A DNA stretch of 64,000 bases. Origin: a virus. Under the pieces are notes generated by a model that made no database searches, was not told where the DNA came from, and was given only the letters and a program-made list of their open reading frames with translations. Each line of letters begins with the position of its first letter. Position 1 is the first letter of the stretch. The position numbers and the translations under genes were made by a program. Positions 15,293-24,103 of this stretch are shown one piece after another. The stretch is from positions 1-64,000 of the IMG/VR virus record IMGVR_UViG_3300033146_005641; one strand, given 5' to 3'.

Positions 15293-17545
15293 TTGAACGT
15301 AAGGAAAAGAAGCGGAAATGTTGAGCCTTTCACAGTAGAAAAAACAAGAGGTCAAACAGAATTCGCAGTACTCGGAACTAGTATTCCCCATATTGAATTT
15401 GAATCTAGCATTCATTTTCCTCAAAAAGATACTATTACTTCTGATGATATTCAGAAGACTATTATTAGCACGGCAGTAAATAAGATTTCGGTTGAAGAAC
15501 CCGAATGGAATTATGTAGCAGGTAAAGCTAATATGTTTAATCTTTATAGACACGTATATAAAAATACTAAACATGATGTAAGAGAATGGGAAAAGCATAT
15601 TAGATATCTTATTAGAAACGATTACTATCGTTCAGATATTGGAGAATATTTAGATAATCTAGATGCAAAACAGAAGAGAAAAATAGATAATATTATTAGT
15701 TCTGTCAATGCTTCTAAAAATTATGATTTTAGTATGGTATTTGCTCAAGTAGAAGTATTAAAAACTAAATATCTTATTAAAAATAAAAGAGGTGTTATTG
15801 AATATCCTATTTTATCAGATATCGCTAATGCTTTAATTTTATCTAAAGGAGATAAAACTTTTGATAAGATTTTTTATTATATTCACAATCAATACATTTC
15901 GCTAGCATCCCCTTTTAAAAGAAATCTCAGAAGACCTAATGGAAATGTTGGTTCTTGTTTTATAGGCGAAAATATAGATTCTCTAACGGGACTAGCTAAA
16001 TCGTGGGCTGATATGGCGAACATCTCTAAAAACGGCGGAGGAATCGGATGGTATTTAGGTAAAGTTAGACCTGAAGATACTTGGAGTTATAGTGTAGTAA
16101 AAGCTAATAATATTACTAAATGGGTTAAAGTTATTAATGATATTGCGGTAGCTGTAAATCAAGGAGGCCAAAGACCAGGTGCTATTACTTTGGGATTAGA
16201 TTGGTGGCATATGGATATTGAGTCATTCCTTGATGTTAAATCTGAACTGAATGGTGATTTACGAGATAAGGCTTTTGACATTTTTCCTCAAATTGTAGTA
16301 GATTCATTTTTCATAAAAATGAAGAAAGTCAAAAAAGATGTATGGTTATTTAATCAACATGAATATCTTCAAAAGACGGGTAAAGATATTACCGAGTTAG
16401 TAGACGAAGAATTACAAGAGGCTATCTTAGAAGCTCAGGATATGGCAGAAAGGGGTACAATCTCCGGAAGAAAAGTTAACGCTAACGAACTTTGGAAGAA
16501 AGTTATGTGGACTTGGATAGAAATTGGTGATTTATTTATTACTCATAAAGATAATCTTAATAAATCTAACTACGTCAAATATGATCCTGAGGGCGGAATT
16601 ACTAAACAAGGTAATCTTTGTGTAGAATCTTTCAGTTTATCTAGGGCTCCTACAAAATGGAAGGAAGAGGTAGATGGTAGAACCAGAAAAACTACAGAAA
16701 CCAATGGATGGTATCACTCCTGTAACCTATGTTCAATAGTAGTTACAAATTTAGTTGGTGCTTCTGACAAGCTAATTGAAGACGTTTGTTATTATACTAC
16801 GCTAATTCTTGATAAAAGCATTGACGAAGGAAAGATGCCTGTTTTAGAAGCTAAAAGGTCTTCAGATGCTATTAGAAATATTGGTATTGGTGTTGTAGGA
16901 ATGGGTGACTTAATGGCATATAATAATAAAATGTATGATACAGAAGACGGTCAAAAATTTGGAGAGAAATTTGTAGAAAAAATTTCATGGTATTGTTATA
17001 ATGCTAGTGTAAGATTAGCAGAACAATTTGAACCTTATCCTATGTTTAAGCCTGAAAATTATGATAAAATTTTAGGATATGACCCTAAAGAACTAAATAA
17101 AATGTCTTTAAATGGATATGATTGGACAGGATTACAAAAAGATATCAAAGAGAAAGGTATTAGAAACTTTTATCTTTTAGCTTTTGCTCCAAACTCAACA
17201 ACCGGAGTTATGATGAATGCTGTAGCTAGTTATCTTCCGGTTTATAATAAAGAAATGTATCAAACTTTTGGAGATATGTCAGTACCTATTATTCCTAGAT
17301 TTATTAAATCTAAATATTGGGGGTATAAAACTAAATTTCAATATCATCCAAAAGATATTATTAAATTTACTAGAGGAATTCAAAGATGGATTGATACCGG
17401 CTGTTCAATGGAAATCAATATGTCTCCCGAAGTGATAAAAATTAATGAAGTATCTGATGCTATTATCGAAGGCTTTGAATCTGGAGAACTTAAGACTGTT
17501 TATTATAGTATGAGTGCCGAAGGATGCTCCGATTGTTCGAACTAG
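15293..17545 (+). CDS. nrdA: Ribonucleotide reductase class Ia, large subunit
   Basis: 750 residues from a TTG start with AAGGAG upstream. Reduces ribonucleoside diphosphates. Class Ia landmarks: GSCFIGENIDS (first redox Cys), NLCVES (active-site Asn-Cys-Glu), CNLCSIVV (second redox Cys), the APNSTTGVMMNAVASY phosphate-binding loop, TVYYS (radical-transfer tyrosines) and a C-terminal CSDC pair for re-reduction. The N-terminal region is short relative to host enzymes. Next to nrdB; supplies dNTPs for phage replication. Confidence 0.95.
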   Translation: MNVRKRSGNVEPFTVEKTRGQTEFAVLGTSIPHIEFESSIHFPQKDTITSDDIQKTIISTAVNKISVEEPEWNYVAGKANMFNLYRHVYKNTKHDVREWEKHIRYLIRNDYYRSDIGEYLDNLDAKQKRKIDNIISSVNASKNYDFSMVFAQVEVLKTKYLIKNKRGVIEYPILSDIANALILSKGDKTFDKIFYYIHNQYISLASPFKRNLRRPNGNVGSCFIGENIDSLTGLAKSWADMANISKNGGGIGWYLGKVRPEDTWSYSVVKANNITKWVKVINDIAVAVNQGGQRPGAITLGLDWWHMDIESFLDVKSELNGDLRDKAFDIFPQIVVDSFFIKMKKVKKDVWLFNQHEYLQKTGKDITELVDEELQEAILEAQDMAERGTISGRKVNANELWKKVMWTWIEIGDLFITHKDNLNKSNYVKYDPEGGITKQGNLCVESFSLSRAPTKWKEEVDGRTRKTTETNGWYHSCNLCSIVVTNLVGASDKLIEDVCYYTTLILDKSIDEGKMPVLEAKRSSDAIRNIGIGVVGMGDLMAYNNKMYDTEDGQKFGEKFVEKISWYCYNASVRLAEQFEPYPMFKPENYDKILGYDPKELNKMSLNGYDWTGLQKDIKEKGIRNFYLLAFAPNSTTGVMMNAVASYLPVYNKEMYQTFGDMSVPIIPRFIKSKYWGYKTKFQYHPKDIIKFTRGIQRWIDTGCSMEINMSPEVIKINEVSDAIIEGFESGELKTVYYSMSAEGCSDCSN

Positions 17546-17597
17546 GAACTTATAGATTCAAAAACATAAAATAAAAAACAATAAAGGAAAAATAAAA

Positions 17598-18626
17598 ATG
17601 AAACCACTATACAATCCAGACGTAGACGATAAAAAACAAAAAATATATAATGGAGAGACGACTAACTTATTAAATTTAAGTAATGTTAAGTATCCTCAAT
17701 TTATCGAGTATGTAAATACTGCATACTCTAATAATTGGCTTCCACAAAAAGTAGATATGTCTAAAGATAGAAAACAATATGAAAATGTTCTCTCGACAGA
17801 TGAAAGAGATGCTTTTGATAATCTTATCAGCTTTCTAACATTCCTAGATAGTATTCAAACTAATAATTTACCTAATATTAGTGATTATATTACTTTACCA
17901 GAAATTGTATATTTTCTTGCTAGACAAACTTGGGATGAGGCTCTACACTCTAGAAGCTACGGTCACATTCTACAGAATATGTTAAGTAAAGAAGAAGCAG
18001 ACGAAATTGTTTATAAATTTAGAGAAAATTCAATTCTAGCTAATAGAAACAAATATATTGCTGATACCTATACAGAGTCTAGAGATAATCATAATGATAA
18101 AAACTTTATTAGTGCACTAATCGCTAACTATCTTCTAGAGGGTGTTTATTTTTATAATGGATTTCAATTTTTTCATAATCTTGCTAATAGAGGATTAATG
18201 ATTGGAACAGATACTCAAATTAGATATATTCAAAGAGATGAAAATGTACACCTTGTAGCTTTTAAGGAAATTATTAGTCTCTTTCAACAAGAAGATCCTG
18301 AGATCTGGGAGAAACATACAGAAACAGTTTATGACATGTTTAAAAAAGCTGTTGAATGGGAATTAGAATTTAGTCTAGATGCTTTAGGCGATAAAATTCT
18401 AGGAATTACTAAACAAAGTATTACAGATTATACGTACTATCTTGCTAATAAGAGACTAAAAGACATCAATATGACTCCTATCTTTCCAAAAGTAAAGAAT
18501 CCTTACGAGCATCTTGAAAAAATTGCTGCTGTTGATGATGAAAGCTCTAATAGAAGTAATCAATTTGAGGTAACTAGTATTACATATAAATCACCAGAGA
18601 TTTTTGATGGTTGGGAGGATTTATAA
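17598..18626 (+). CDS. nrdB: Ribonucleotide reductase class Ia, small subunit
   Basis: 342 residues. Provides the diiron-tyrosyl radical for NrdA. Visible ligands: FLDSIQ (Asp), WDEALHSRSYGHIL (Glu, His and the radical Tyr), LLEGVYFY (Glu) and QRDENVH (Glu, His). Follows nrdA after 52 bases with RBS AAAGGAAAAA. A perfect 22-base palindrome spans its stop codon. Confidence 0.95.
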   Translation: MKPLYNPDVDDKKQKIYNGETTNLLNLSNVKYPQFIEYVNTAYSNNWLPQKVDMSKDRKQYENVLSTDERDAFDNLISFLTFLDSIQTNNLPNISDYITLPEIVYFLARQTWDEALHSRSYGHILQNMLSKEEADEIVYKFRENSILANRNKYIADTYTESRDNHNDKNFISALIANYLLEGVYFYNGFQFFHNLANRGLMIGTDTQIRYIQRDENVHLVAFKEIISLFQQEDPEIWEKHTETVYDMFKKAVEWELEFSLDALGDKILGITKQSITDYTYYLANKRLKDINMTPIFPKVKNPYEHLEKIAAVDDESSNRSNQFEVTSITYKSPEIFDGWEDL

Positions 18627-18634
18627 ATCCTCCC
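18613..18634. terminator. Perfect palindrome over the nrdB stop codon
   Basis: A 22-base perfect palindrome (GGGAGGATTT and its complement) includes the TAA at 18624-18626. It makes a strong hairpin without a following T run. It may act as transcript 3'-end protection, an RNase processing point or a weak terminator. Confidence 0.55.
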
Positions 18635-18749
18635 GAAAGCAATATATTGTTGTGACAGAAACAATAATACAAAAGGCAGGACTAACATTATAAGACGTTA
18701 GAACACCTAGGAGGTGTAGGTGTACCAGCTATAAAAGAATAAGGTTTAA

Positions 18750-18890
18750 AAGATACTTAAAGAAAAACTTAATTCTAAGATAATAGAATTTAATAAAGTT
18801 TTTAAAACTAAATTTGTAATAGACGCGGAGGATTTAGGAAAGATTCTTAAAAGGTTCGCTGAATTACATATGCCTCAAATTTTAGTTTAA
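18750..18890 (+). pseudogene. Open frame without start codon
   Basis: After nrdB one frame is open from 18750 to TAA 18888-18890 and reads as a charged helical protein end (FNKVFKTKFVIDAEDLGKIL...MPQILV). No ATG, GTG or TTG opens it properly. Probably the remains of a small gene. The rest of 18627-18915 holds nothing I recognise. Confidence 0.3.
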
Positions 18891-18915
18891 AATATAAAAA
18901 TATTAAGGTAGTAGT

Positions 18916-19062
18916 ATGGAATGGTATTATATTATAATTTATAGTATTTTAATTATTGGTGCAGTGAGCTCATATATGAATTATAAATTACAAAAGAAAT
19001 GGTTTGATCTAACTCATCCTCCAAAAGATGTAGAATATAAAACCGAACCTCATAAAGATTAA
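18916..19062 (+). CDS. Small membrane protein
   Basis: 48 residues. One N-terminal transmembrane helix (WYYIIIYSILIIGAVSSY) and a charged tail (KDVEYKTEPHKD). RBS AAGGTAG. Precedes another tiny membrane protein by two bases. Confidence 0.5.
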   Translation: MEWYYIIIYSILIIGAVSSYMNYKLQKKWFDLTHPPKDVEYKTEPHKD

Positions 19063-19064
19063 AT

Positions 19065-19157
19065 ATGAATAGAATTTTAGAAGTATTAATGATTTTACTT
19101 ATAGTTTTTGGAGTAAGCTTATGTACATTTTTTCTTACTTTAATATTTCTTTTATAG
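19065..19157 (+). CDS. Very small membrane protein
   Basis: 30 residues, almost entirely hydrophobic (VLMILLIVFGVSLCTFFLTL). Directly follows another membrane peptide. No motif beyond a single transmembrane segment. Confidence 0.45.
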   Translation: MNRILEVLMILLIVFGVSLCTFFLTLIFLL

Positions 19158-19160
19158 TAT

Positions 19161-19183
19161 TTTAAGTTTCTTTATTATATAAT
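19161..19183 (+). promoter_or_regulatory. Early-type promoter
   Basis: TTTAAGTTTC, TATAAT 11 bases after the G. Precedes GTG 19216 with RBS AGGAGGAT. Confidence 0.7.
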
Positions 19184-19215
19184 ATAGAACTTAACATAGG
19201 AATACAGGAGGATAG

Positions 19216-19560
19216 GTGTTAATATTTGCGAATAGAAAAATATGGAGAGCGCTTCCAGAAGAGCTAAAAATAGATTATATTAGAGATAATATGAATGATC
19301 TTATAGAAGAAGAGAACCTAGAAGAAGCCGATATTAAAAATATATCAGATATGATTAATAATATTATTCGAAGAAATGAAAAAGCTATTGATACTTTCGG
19401 TATAGAAAAATATTATAATATGGATTATCCGGCGGAATTTCACGAATGCGGATTTAGACATTCTACGGGCATTTATGCTGTTGGTGTTTTTGATTGGAGT
19501 ATGGAATCGTTTACTGATACGTCGTGGAACTACTCTTTCAATATCTATAAGGTTCTATAA
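19216..19560 (+). CDS. Hypothetical protein
   Basis: 114 residues from GTG 19216 (RBS AGGAGG). The acidic helical N-terminal half (LIEEENLEEADIKNISDMIN) is followed by an aromatic-rich half (HECGFRHSTGIYAVGVFDWS). No family recognised. Stop and next start overlap (TAATG). Confidence 0.6.
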   Translation: MLIFANRKIWRALPEELKIDYIRDNMNDLIEEENLEEADIKNISDMINNIIRRNEKAIDTFGIEKYYNMDYPAEFHECGFRHSTGIYAVGVFDWSMESFTDTSWNYSFNIYKVL

Positions 19561-19805
19561 TGTCTTTAGCTGTTATTGGTGGACTGCTAATGATCGTAGG
19601 ATCTTTTACTATGTATAGGGGTTTTATATTTTATAGTGTATTTTCTTATCTTGTAGCTGATCTTATATGGGCTGTTCTAGCATTTCAATCTGGAGATATG
19701 TTTGGAGGAATTACAATAGTATTGGGTACTATTTTTGGTATATTAACGTTTTTAAAAATGCATAAAGGCGAATTTGTAAAACATTTAAGGATAGATTATG
19801 AATAA
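19560..19805 (+). CDS. Membrane protein, about three helices
   Basis: 81 residues with hydrophobic segments at ~4-22, ~25-42 and ~48-66 and a basic C-terminus (KMHKGEFVKHLRI). Coupled to both neighbours by overlaps. Function unknown. Confidence 0.6.
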   Translation: MSLAVIGGLLMIVGSFTMYRGFIFYSVFSYLVADLIWAVLAFQSGDMFGGITIVLGTIFGILTFLKMHKGEFVKHLRIDYE

Positions 19806-19977
19806 ATTAAACGTTTTTAGTGATTTAACTATAGAAGATATTAGAAAACACTCTCCTCAACAAATTAAAAATTTTGCAGAAGTACTAAAGGAATATAAAA
19901 ACTTAAAAAATAATTTTGATGTTGTTTTAGTTAATATTAAAATTATGGAAGAAAACTATCCATATCTTTTTATCTGA
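19798..19977 (+). CDS. Small protein with PYLFI tail
   Basis: 59 residues (MNKLNVFSDLTIEDIRKHSP...). Helical, ending EENYPYLFI, a variant of the shared tail. Starts inside the membrane protein gene. A weak promoter-like GGCTTC...TATTATGTAGTATG follows. Confidence 0.55.
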   Translation: MNKLNVFSDLTIEDIRKHSPQQIKNFAEVLKEYKNLKNNFDVVLVNIKIMEENYPYLFI

Positions 19978-20060
19978 CCTCAGGCTTCTTTATTATGTAG
20001 TATGTGTATAAGAGATAGTGAGGCTCGCTACGTAAATGAGAAAAATGGTGTTTGAAACAG

Positions 20061-20163
20061 ATTACTTTAAATAGGGATCTATATTATATAAATCAAACCA
20101 AGCTTTTAGAGATTTGCTAGGCTTCCCGGATTTTGGATATTTTTCTTTAAAGAATTTTTTACA
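20061..20163 (-). pseudogene. Out-of-frame C-terminal fragment downstream of the endonuclease
   Basis: On the minus strand just beyond the stop of the 20165-21532 gene, another frame reads KKFFKEKYPKSGKPSKSLKA...YNIDPYLK and ends at 20061. It has the look of the end of a homing-endonuclease DNA-binding module. It may be the original C-terminus cut off by a one-base shift, or a remnant of another gene. Confidence 0.35.
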
Positions 20164-20164
20164 T

Positions 20165-21532
20165 TTATTCTAATTTTGTAATAGATAAATACTCATTATT
20201 TATCCATTTATACTTACCTTTTTTTCTAAATAATTTTCCATCTTTTCTTAATGCCTCCATCCATATATTTTTAGGTATACTATTATCATTTATAAGATAC
20301 TGCTCTAGATATCCTTTAAAAATTATTTTATTTTTCTTTTTGATTTTAACTTTTTGTGTTTTTATACCTACTAAATATTTATTATTTTTCATCTCGTCTT
20401 TAGATACTGTTACTTTAGTGTCTGTTCTTATATCTATTGCAAATACTTTATCGTTTGTATTAAAGTTTTCTCTATATAATTGTCCTTTTTTCCAACCACT
20501 ATTACTATTTAGAAATTCATTTCTTTCCTGTTCAGATCCAAAGTGTTTCTGAATAATACCATCAGTCACATGAAAACGTCTACCTATAATGATATTGGTT
20601 CCTTTTTGCCATCCTTTTTCTATATAAGAATTTACGTCTTCTATATCGATAAACCTATAAACCTCATCCTTAAAAACAGCTACTTTATTCTTTATATATA
20701 TATTACTTCTTCCAGGATAATATCCTTCAAATAGTGATATATCGTTTACCCTAACTTTTTTATCTTCTACACCATTAGTTATCCATATCATATTATTATT
20801 ACCAGAGAAACCGCAATACCAGTCAGTATTATTTTTTAAGAAAATCTCTGCTTCTTCAATGGTCATTAATTTATTATTTATTCCATTAGTAATTCTTTTT
20901 TTAATATGACCTAAATTATAGTTATCTATCTCTTCTTTTTCTACATATAGATTTCTTATTCCGTCGTTAACCGGTATTTTTTTACGTATTTTACCATAAA
21001 CCCAATTACTATTTTTAACTAGTTTTTCAGCATTTCTTATGCTCATAACCTTATTAACATTTCCATTATTAACCCATTTTTTATTTTTATTACCTTCAAT
21101 ATTTTCCGAGTTAAAATAATTTCTTAAATCACCTTCTAAATTATACATAACGGGCGATTTAAAATATTTTCCTAAAATGTTTTTATTATAATAAAGAGAA
21201 TCCTCGCTCAAAACATCTCTTTCTATCTGCTCTTTTACTTCTAAATATCCGCTCTCTCCTCGTGTTCGACATAAATAAAGTATTTCTCTCTTAAAATTAT
21301 GTTTACCATATTTTTTTATATCCTCTTGAAGATCTTTAGACGAGCCGTAGTAATCTTGCCAATCAGATTCTTTCTTTACTCCACCTTTTAACTTATTAAA
21401 AAATACCTTTTTACCTATATAATATATGGGTCTATTAGGTTCTTCTATATAATTTAACCTCGTAATTAAATATACAAAGCTTTCAAATTCCTCTATAATA
21501 TCACTAAATACTTGATTATTATATGTCCACAT
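20165..21532 (-). CDS. GIY-YIG-like homing endonuclease with repeated C-terminal modules
   Basis: 455 residues. The N-terminal region (~15-125) has VYLITRLNYI..PIYYIGKK, a GIY-YIG motif. Next come SDWQDYYGSSKDLQEDIKKY and FKREILYLC, the pattern of Seg-type phage endonucleases. From ~145 onward four or more short modules repeat with a core like W(V/I)(N/T)NG...K.M..A, probably DNA-contacting NUMOD-like units. It is the only minus-strand gene in this part and is inserted between small accessory genes, as expected of a mobile free-standing endonuclease. It has no PQYFI tail. Confidence 0.75.
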   Translation of the reverse strand: MWTYNNQVFSDIIEEFESFVYLITRLNYIEEPNRPIYYIGKKVFFNKLKGGVKKESDWQDYYGSSKDLQEDIKKYGKHNFKREILYLCRTRGESGYLEVKEQIERDVLSEDSLYYNKNILGKYFKSPVMYNLEGDLRNYFNSENIEGNKNKKWVNNGNVNKVMSIRNAEKLVKNSNWVYGKIRKKIPVNDGIRNLYVEKEEIDNYNLGHIKKRITNGINNKLMTIEEAEIFLKNNTDWYCGFSGNNNMIWITNGVEDKKVRVNDISLFEGYYPGRSNIYIKNKVAVFKDEVYRFIDIEDVNSYIEKGWQKGTNIIIGRRFHVTDGIIQKHFGSEQERNEFLNSNSGWKKGQLYRENFNTNDKVFAIDIRTDTKVTVSKDEMKNNKYLVGIKTQKVKIKKKNKIIFKGYLEQYLINDNSIPKNIWMEALRKDGKLFRKKGKYKWINNEYLSITKLE

Positions 21533-21587
21533 ATTCTTCTCTAATATTAATAATGTCTTTTGATTTTAGTTGAGTAAGATTTTGCAT
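21519..21587 (-). CDS. Leader peptide of the endonuclease
   Basis: 22 residues (MQNLTQLKSKDIINIREEYV...). A strong GGAGG lies just upstream and its stop overlaps the start of the endonuclease gene, so translation is probably coupled. Could also be a remnant. Confidence 0.35.
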   Translation of the reverse strand: MQNLTQLKSKDIINIREEYVDI

Positions 21588-21617
21588 TTTCCCTCCAATT
21601 CCTCTATTTTATTTATA

Positions 21618-21640
21618 TTTAAGTTAAATTATAATATAAT
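21618..21640 (+). promoter_or_regulatory. Early-type promoter
   Basis: TTTAAG, TATAAT at 21635-21640 (11-base spacing), second TATAAT at 21630. Followed by AAAGAGATAAGGATGGAAG. Confidence 0.75.
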
Positions 21641-21668
21641 ATGATATATAAAGAGATAAGGATGGAAG

Positions 21669-21893
21669 GTGATATTATTGAAGATTAGAGATATTGATGA
21701 CGTTGAATTAAATATTGATGATAAAATTCAATTAGTTGATGAAAATACTTATGAACCTATTGGAGATATATCTAGCGTTAGATTATCTTTAACGGATGAG
21801 GGTGCTTATGAGATTAAAGCATTTGAAAAAGAATATTCATACGTAAGAATTTATGAAGGCGCTTTCGCTCCTTTATTTAAAATTATTAAATGA
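21669..21893 (+). CDS. Hypothetical small acidic protein
   Basis: 74 residues if started at GTG 21669; a TTG at 21678 is the alternative. Beta-rich and acidic (IDDVELNIDDKIQLVDENTY). No recognised family. Confidence 0.55.
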   Translation: MILLKIRDIDDVELNIDDKIQLVDENTYEPIGDISSVRLSLTDEGAYEIKAFEKEYSYVRIYEGAFAPLFKIIK

Positions 21894-21900
21894 TAGAGAG

Positions 21901-21999
21901 ATGTTTTTATTAATAGCTTTAATTTTATTATTTTCTGGGAATATTCCCTGGGCTATAGGAATGATAATTTTACATATGTTGTTAGACGAGGATTGTTGA
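21901..21999 (+). CDS. Very small membrane protein
   Basis: 32 residues, one or two short hydrophobic stretches (FLLIALILLFSGNIPWAIGM), acidic end DEDC. No further motif. Confidence 0.45.
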   Translation: MFLLIALILLFSGNIPWAIGMIILHMLLDEDC

Positions 22000-22155
22000 A
22001 TGGATTTAATTATAAATCCTGTCTATAATTGATATCCGTCGAATATTTATTATAGATCTGTAAATTGTAATGAGTCTATTAACCAAAATATAGAATCCGT
22101 TTATAGTTATTTTTACTATATTAGTGATGATGTTAATTATAGCATACGTTTATAA
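22000..22155 (+). pseudogene. Small gene interrupted by in-frame TGA
   Basis: ATG 22000 opens directly after the previous stop and reads MDLIINPVYN, then TGA at 22030-22032. The same frame continues for 40 codons (YPSNIYYRSVNCNESINQNI...) to 22155. Neighbouring genes use TGA as a genuine stop and the phage tRNA-Trp has anticodon CCA, so a nonsense mutation is likelier than recoding. Confidence 0.45.
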
Positions 22156-22168
22156 AAAGGAAATATAA

Positions 22169-23452
22169 ATGATTAAACAAATATTAGATGAGCTGAATTT
22201 AGAAAATGGCTCTAATTATAAAATAGCGGTTCTTGAAAAATATAAGGATAACGAGCTTCTTAAAAGAGTCCTTAAAATGACATATGATAAAGTATGTTAT
22301 ACCTACGGTATAACTATGAAAAATATTATTTGGGAGTCTGAGTCTCAAAGAGATATTAACGCTACCCTAATAGATGCTTTAGATTATTTGGAGGAATTTT
22401 TAAATACTAGGGAGCATACGGGTCATAAAGCTTTAAAAGGAGTTACTAATTTATTAGAAAGACTACCTAAAGATGATGCTGAAATTTTAGAAAAAATCAT
22501 TAATAGAGACTTGAGAATCAATCTCGGTACTAAGCAGATTAATAAGGTATTTAAAAATCTAATATTTGAAGTTCCCTATCAAAGATGTTCTCTACCTTCA
22601 GAAAAAACTTTCAAAAATATTAATTATCCCGCATATTCTCAAGAAAAATGCGATGGTCGATTCTGTTATGTTGTAAAGGATACCGATATTAGATTCTTTG
22701 CTAGAAGCGGAGAAGAAAATTATTTTCCAGAGTTAGCTAAAGAATTTGAAAATATTCCTAATGGAGTGTATACCGGTGAGTTATTAGTACACTCAGAAAC
22801 TAATAGATTTCTCGCTAATGGATTAATAAATTCTGATAATCCTCCGAGCGATATTTTTATGGTTTGCTGGGATTATTTAACTATTGAAGAATTTAATAAT
22901 AAAAGGTCAAATAGAATATATAAAGATAGATTTAGTGATCTGATGAAAAATATTAGACAATCAGGAATTCATCTGGTAGATACTAAAATAGTTCAAAACT
23001 ATGAAGAAGCGTATCATCACTTTACAGGTTTATTGAAGGAAGGAAAGGAAGGAACTATATTAAAAGATATGAGTTCTAAGTGGAAATCTAATACAGCTAC
23101 AGATCAAATCAAAATGAAAATGGAGATGACTATAGATGTTCGTTGTGTCGGTTTTGTTGAGGGAAAGGGTCGATTAAAAAATAGCCTTGGAGCCCTCGAG
23201 TTTCAAACAGATGATAAAACGGTTATTGGTACGTGTTCAGGTTTTTCAGATGAGCAACGACAAACGATATGGAATAATAAAGAAAAATATTTAAATAGAG
23301 TTTTTGAGGTTAAGTGTAATGAAGTTACTAAAGCTAAGAATAAAGATACATATGGGTTAAGCTATCCAAATTTTGTAGAGTTTCGTGATAAGGATACTAC
23401 AGATAATATTGAAAGAGTATTAGAAATTAGAGATTCTGTTTTAGGAGTATAG
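22169..23452 (+). CDS. ATP-dependent DNA ligase
   Basis: 427 residues. Seals nicks using ATP. The adenylation motif I is EKCDGRF with the catalytic Lys near residue 159. Downstream are GELLV (motif III type), GTILKDM (motif IV) and IKMKMEM (motif V). It resembles T4 gp30 in layout but is about 60 residues shorter, mainly in the N-terminal domain. It starts the replication and nucleotide cluster. Confidence 0.88.
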   Translation: MIKQILDELNLENGSNYKIAVLEKYKDNELLKRVLKMTYDKVCYTYGITMKNIIWESESQRDINATLIDALDYLEEFLNTREHTGHKALKGVTNLLERLPKDDAEILEKIINRDLRINLGTKQINKVFKNLIFEVPYQRCSLPSEKTFKNINYPAYSQEKCDGRFCYVVKDTDIRFFARSGEENYFPELAKEFENIPNGVYTGELLVHSETNRFLANGLINSDNPPSDIFMVCWDYLTIEEFNNKRSNRIYKDRFSDLMKNIRQSGIHLVDTKIVQNYEEAYHHFTGLLKEGKEGTILKDMSSKWKSNTATDQIKMKMEMTIDVRCVGFVEGKGRLKNSLGALEFQTDDKTVIGTCSGFSDEQRQTIWNNKEKYLNRVFEVKCNEVTKAKNKDTYGLSYPNFVEFRDKDTTDNIERVLEIRDSVLGV

Positions 23453-23456
23453 AATT

Positions 23457-23753
23457 ATGAATGCAAAGACGATTTATATAAGAAAATATCAAACACCTAT
23501 GAAAATCACCACGTATTTTAAAATAATTAAGAAATGGGGACCTTTTAGATGGATTTTACATAAAGAGGTTGATTTACATATAGAACATATGTCGTATGAA
23601 TATACACCTATAAAAATAAGAGAAGTACATGAAGTTGTTAAGAATAGAATAGATGATTTTGTTTGGAGACTAATTTTTAAAAAAAGTTCAGAATTTGTTA
23701 AAGAATATACTATAAAAGAATTTGAGAGAGAATATGGAGCATATTTAATATGA
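23457..23753 (+). CDS. Hypothetical protein
   Basis: 98 residues, basic and aromatic (MKITTYFKIIKKWGPFRWIL). Ends FEREYGAYLI, which is reminiscent of but does not match the shared tail. Overlaps the next start by ATGA. Function unknown. Confidence 0.55.
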   Translation: MNAKTIYIRKYQTPMKITTYFKIIKKWGPFRWILHKEVDLHIEHMSYEYTPIKIREVHEVVKNRIDDFVWRLIFKKSSEFVKEYTIKEFEREYGAYLI

Positions 23754-24088
23754 TTATAGAAGAACATAAAGGAATGAAAATATTTAGAAACGTCTCTGAA
23801 TCTACTACACCCAAAGATATTAAAATGATATCTATCGATGAAAAAGATATCTCAAATTTTTTATGTATATATAAAGGCACTACGTTTGACGTATATAATA
23901 ATGATCCTATGAAATCTAAAGAAATTGAGTATTATTATATTTATTTAGATGATAGTGACGAATTCGGATTAAGATTTGATAATATAGAAATAGCTAAGTG
24001 GTATTTTGAGAAATTAAGAGAGAGTCATATACCGCATTTTAAAACTAAAGAAACTATTGAAAAAGATAAACCTAGCTTTTTTATATAG
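23750..24088 (+). CDS. Hypothetical protein with PSFFI tail
   Basis: 112 residues, alpha/beta (MIIEEHKGMKIFRNVSESTT), ending EKDKPSFFI, a variant of the shared tail. Coupled to the preceding gene. No family recognised. Confidence 0.6.
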   Translation: MIIEEHKGMKIFRNVSESTTPKDIKMISIDEKDISNFLCIYKGTTFDVYNNDPMKSKEIEYYYIYLDDSDEFGLRFDNIEIAKWYFEKLRESHIPHFKTKETIEKDKPSFFI

Positions 24089-24103
24089 TTCGTATAGGAG
24101 ATA

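Noticed and set aside
20165-21532. Integrase or transposase of an inserted element
   Set aside because: No recombinase motif or flanking inverted repeats; the GIY-YIG-like N-terminus fits a homing endonuclease better.
22000-22155. Genetic code change with TGA read as Trp
   Set aside because: TGA ends many intact genes here (12372, 13162, 19977, 36706) and the phage tRNA-Trp has anticodon CCA, not UCA.
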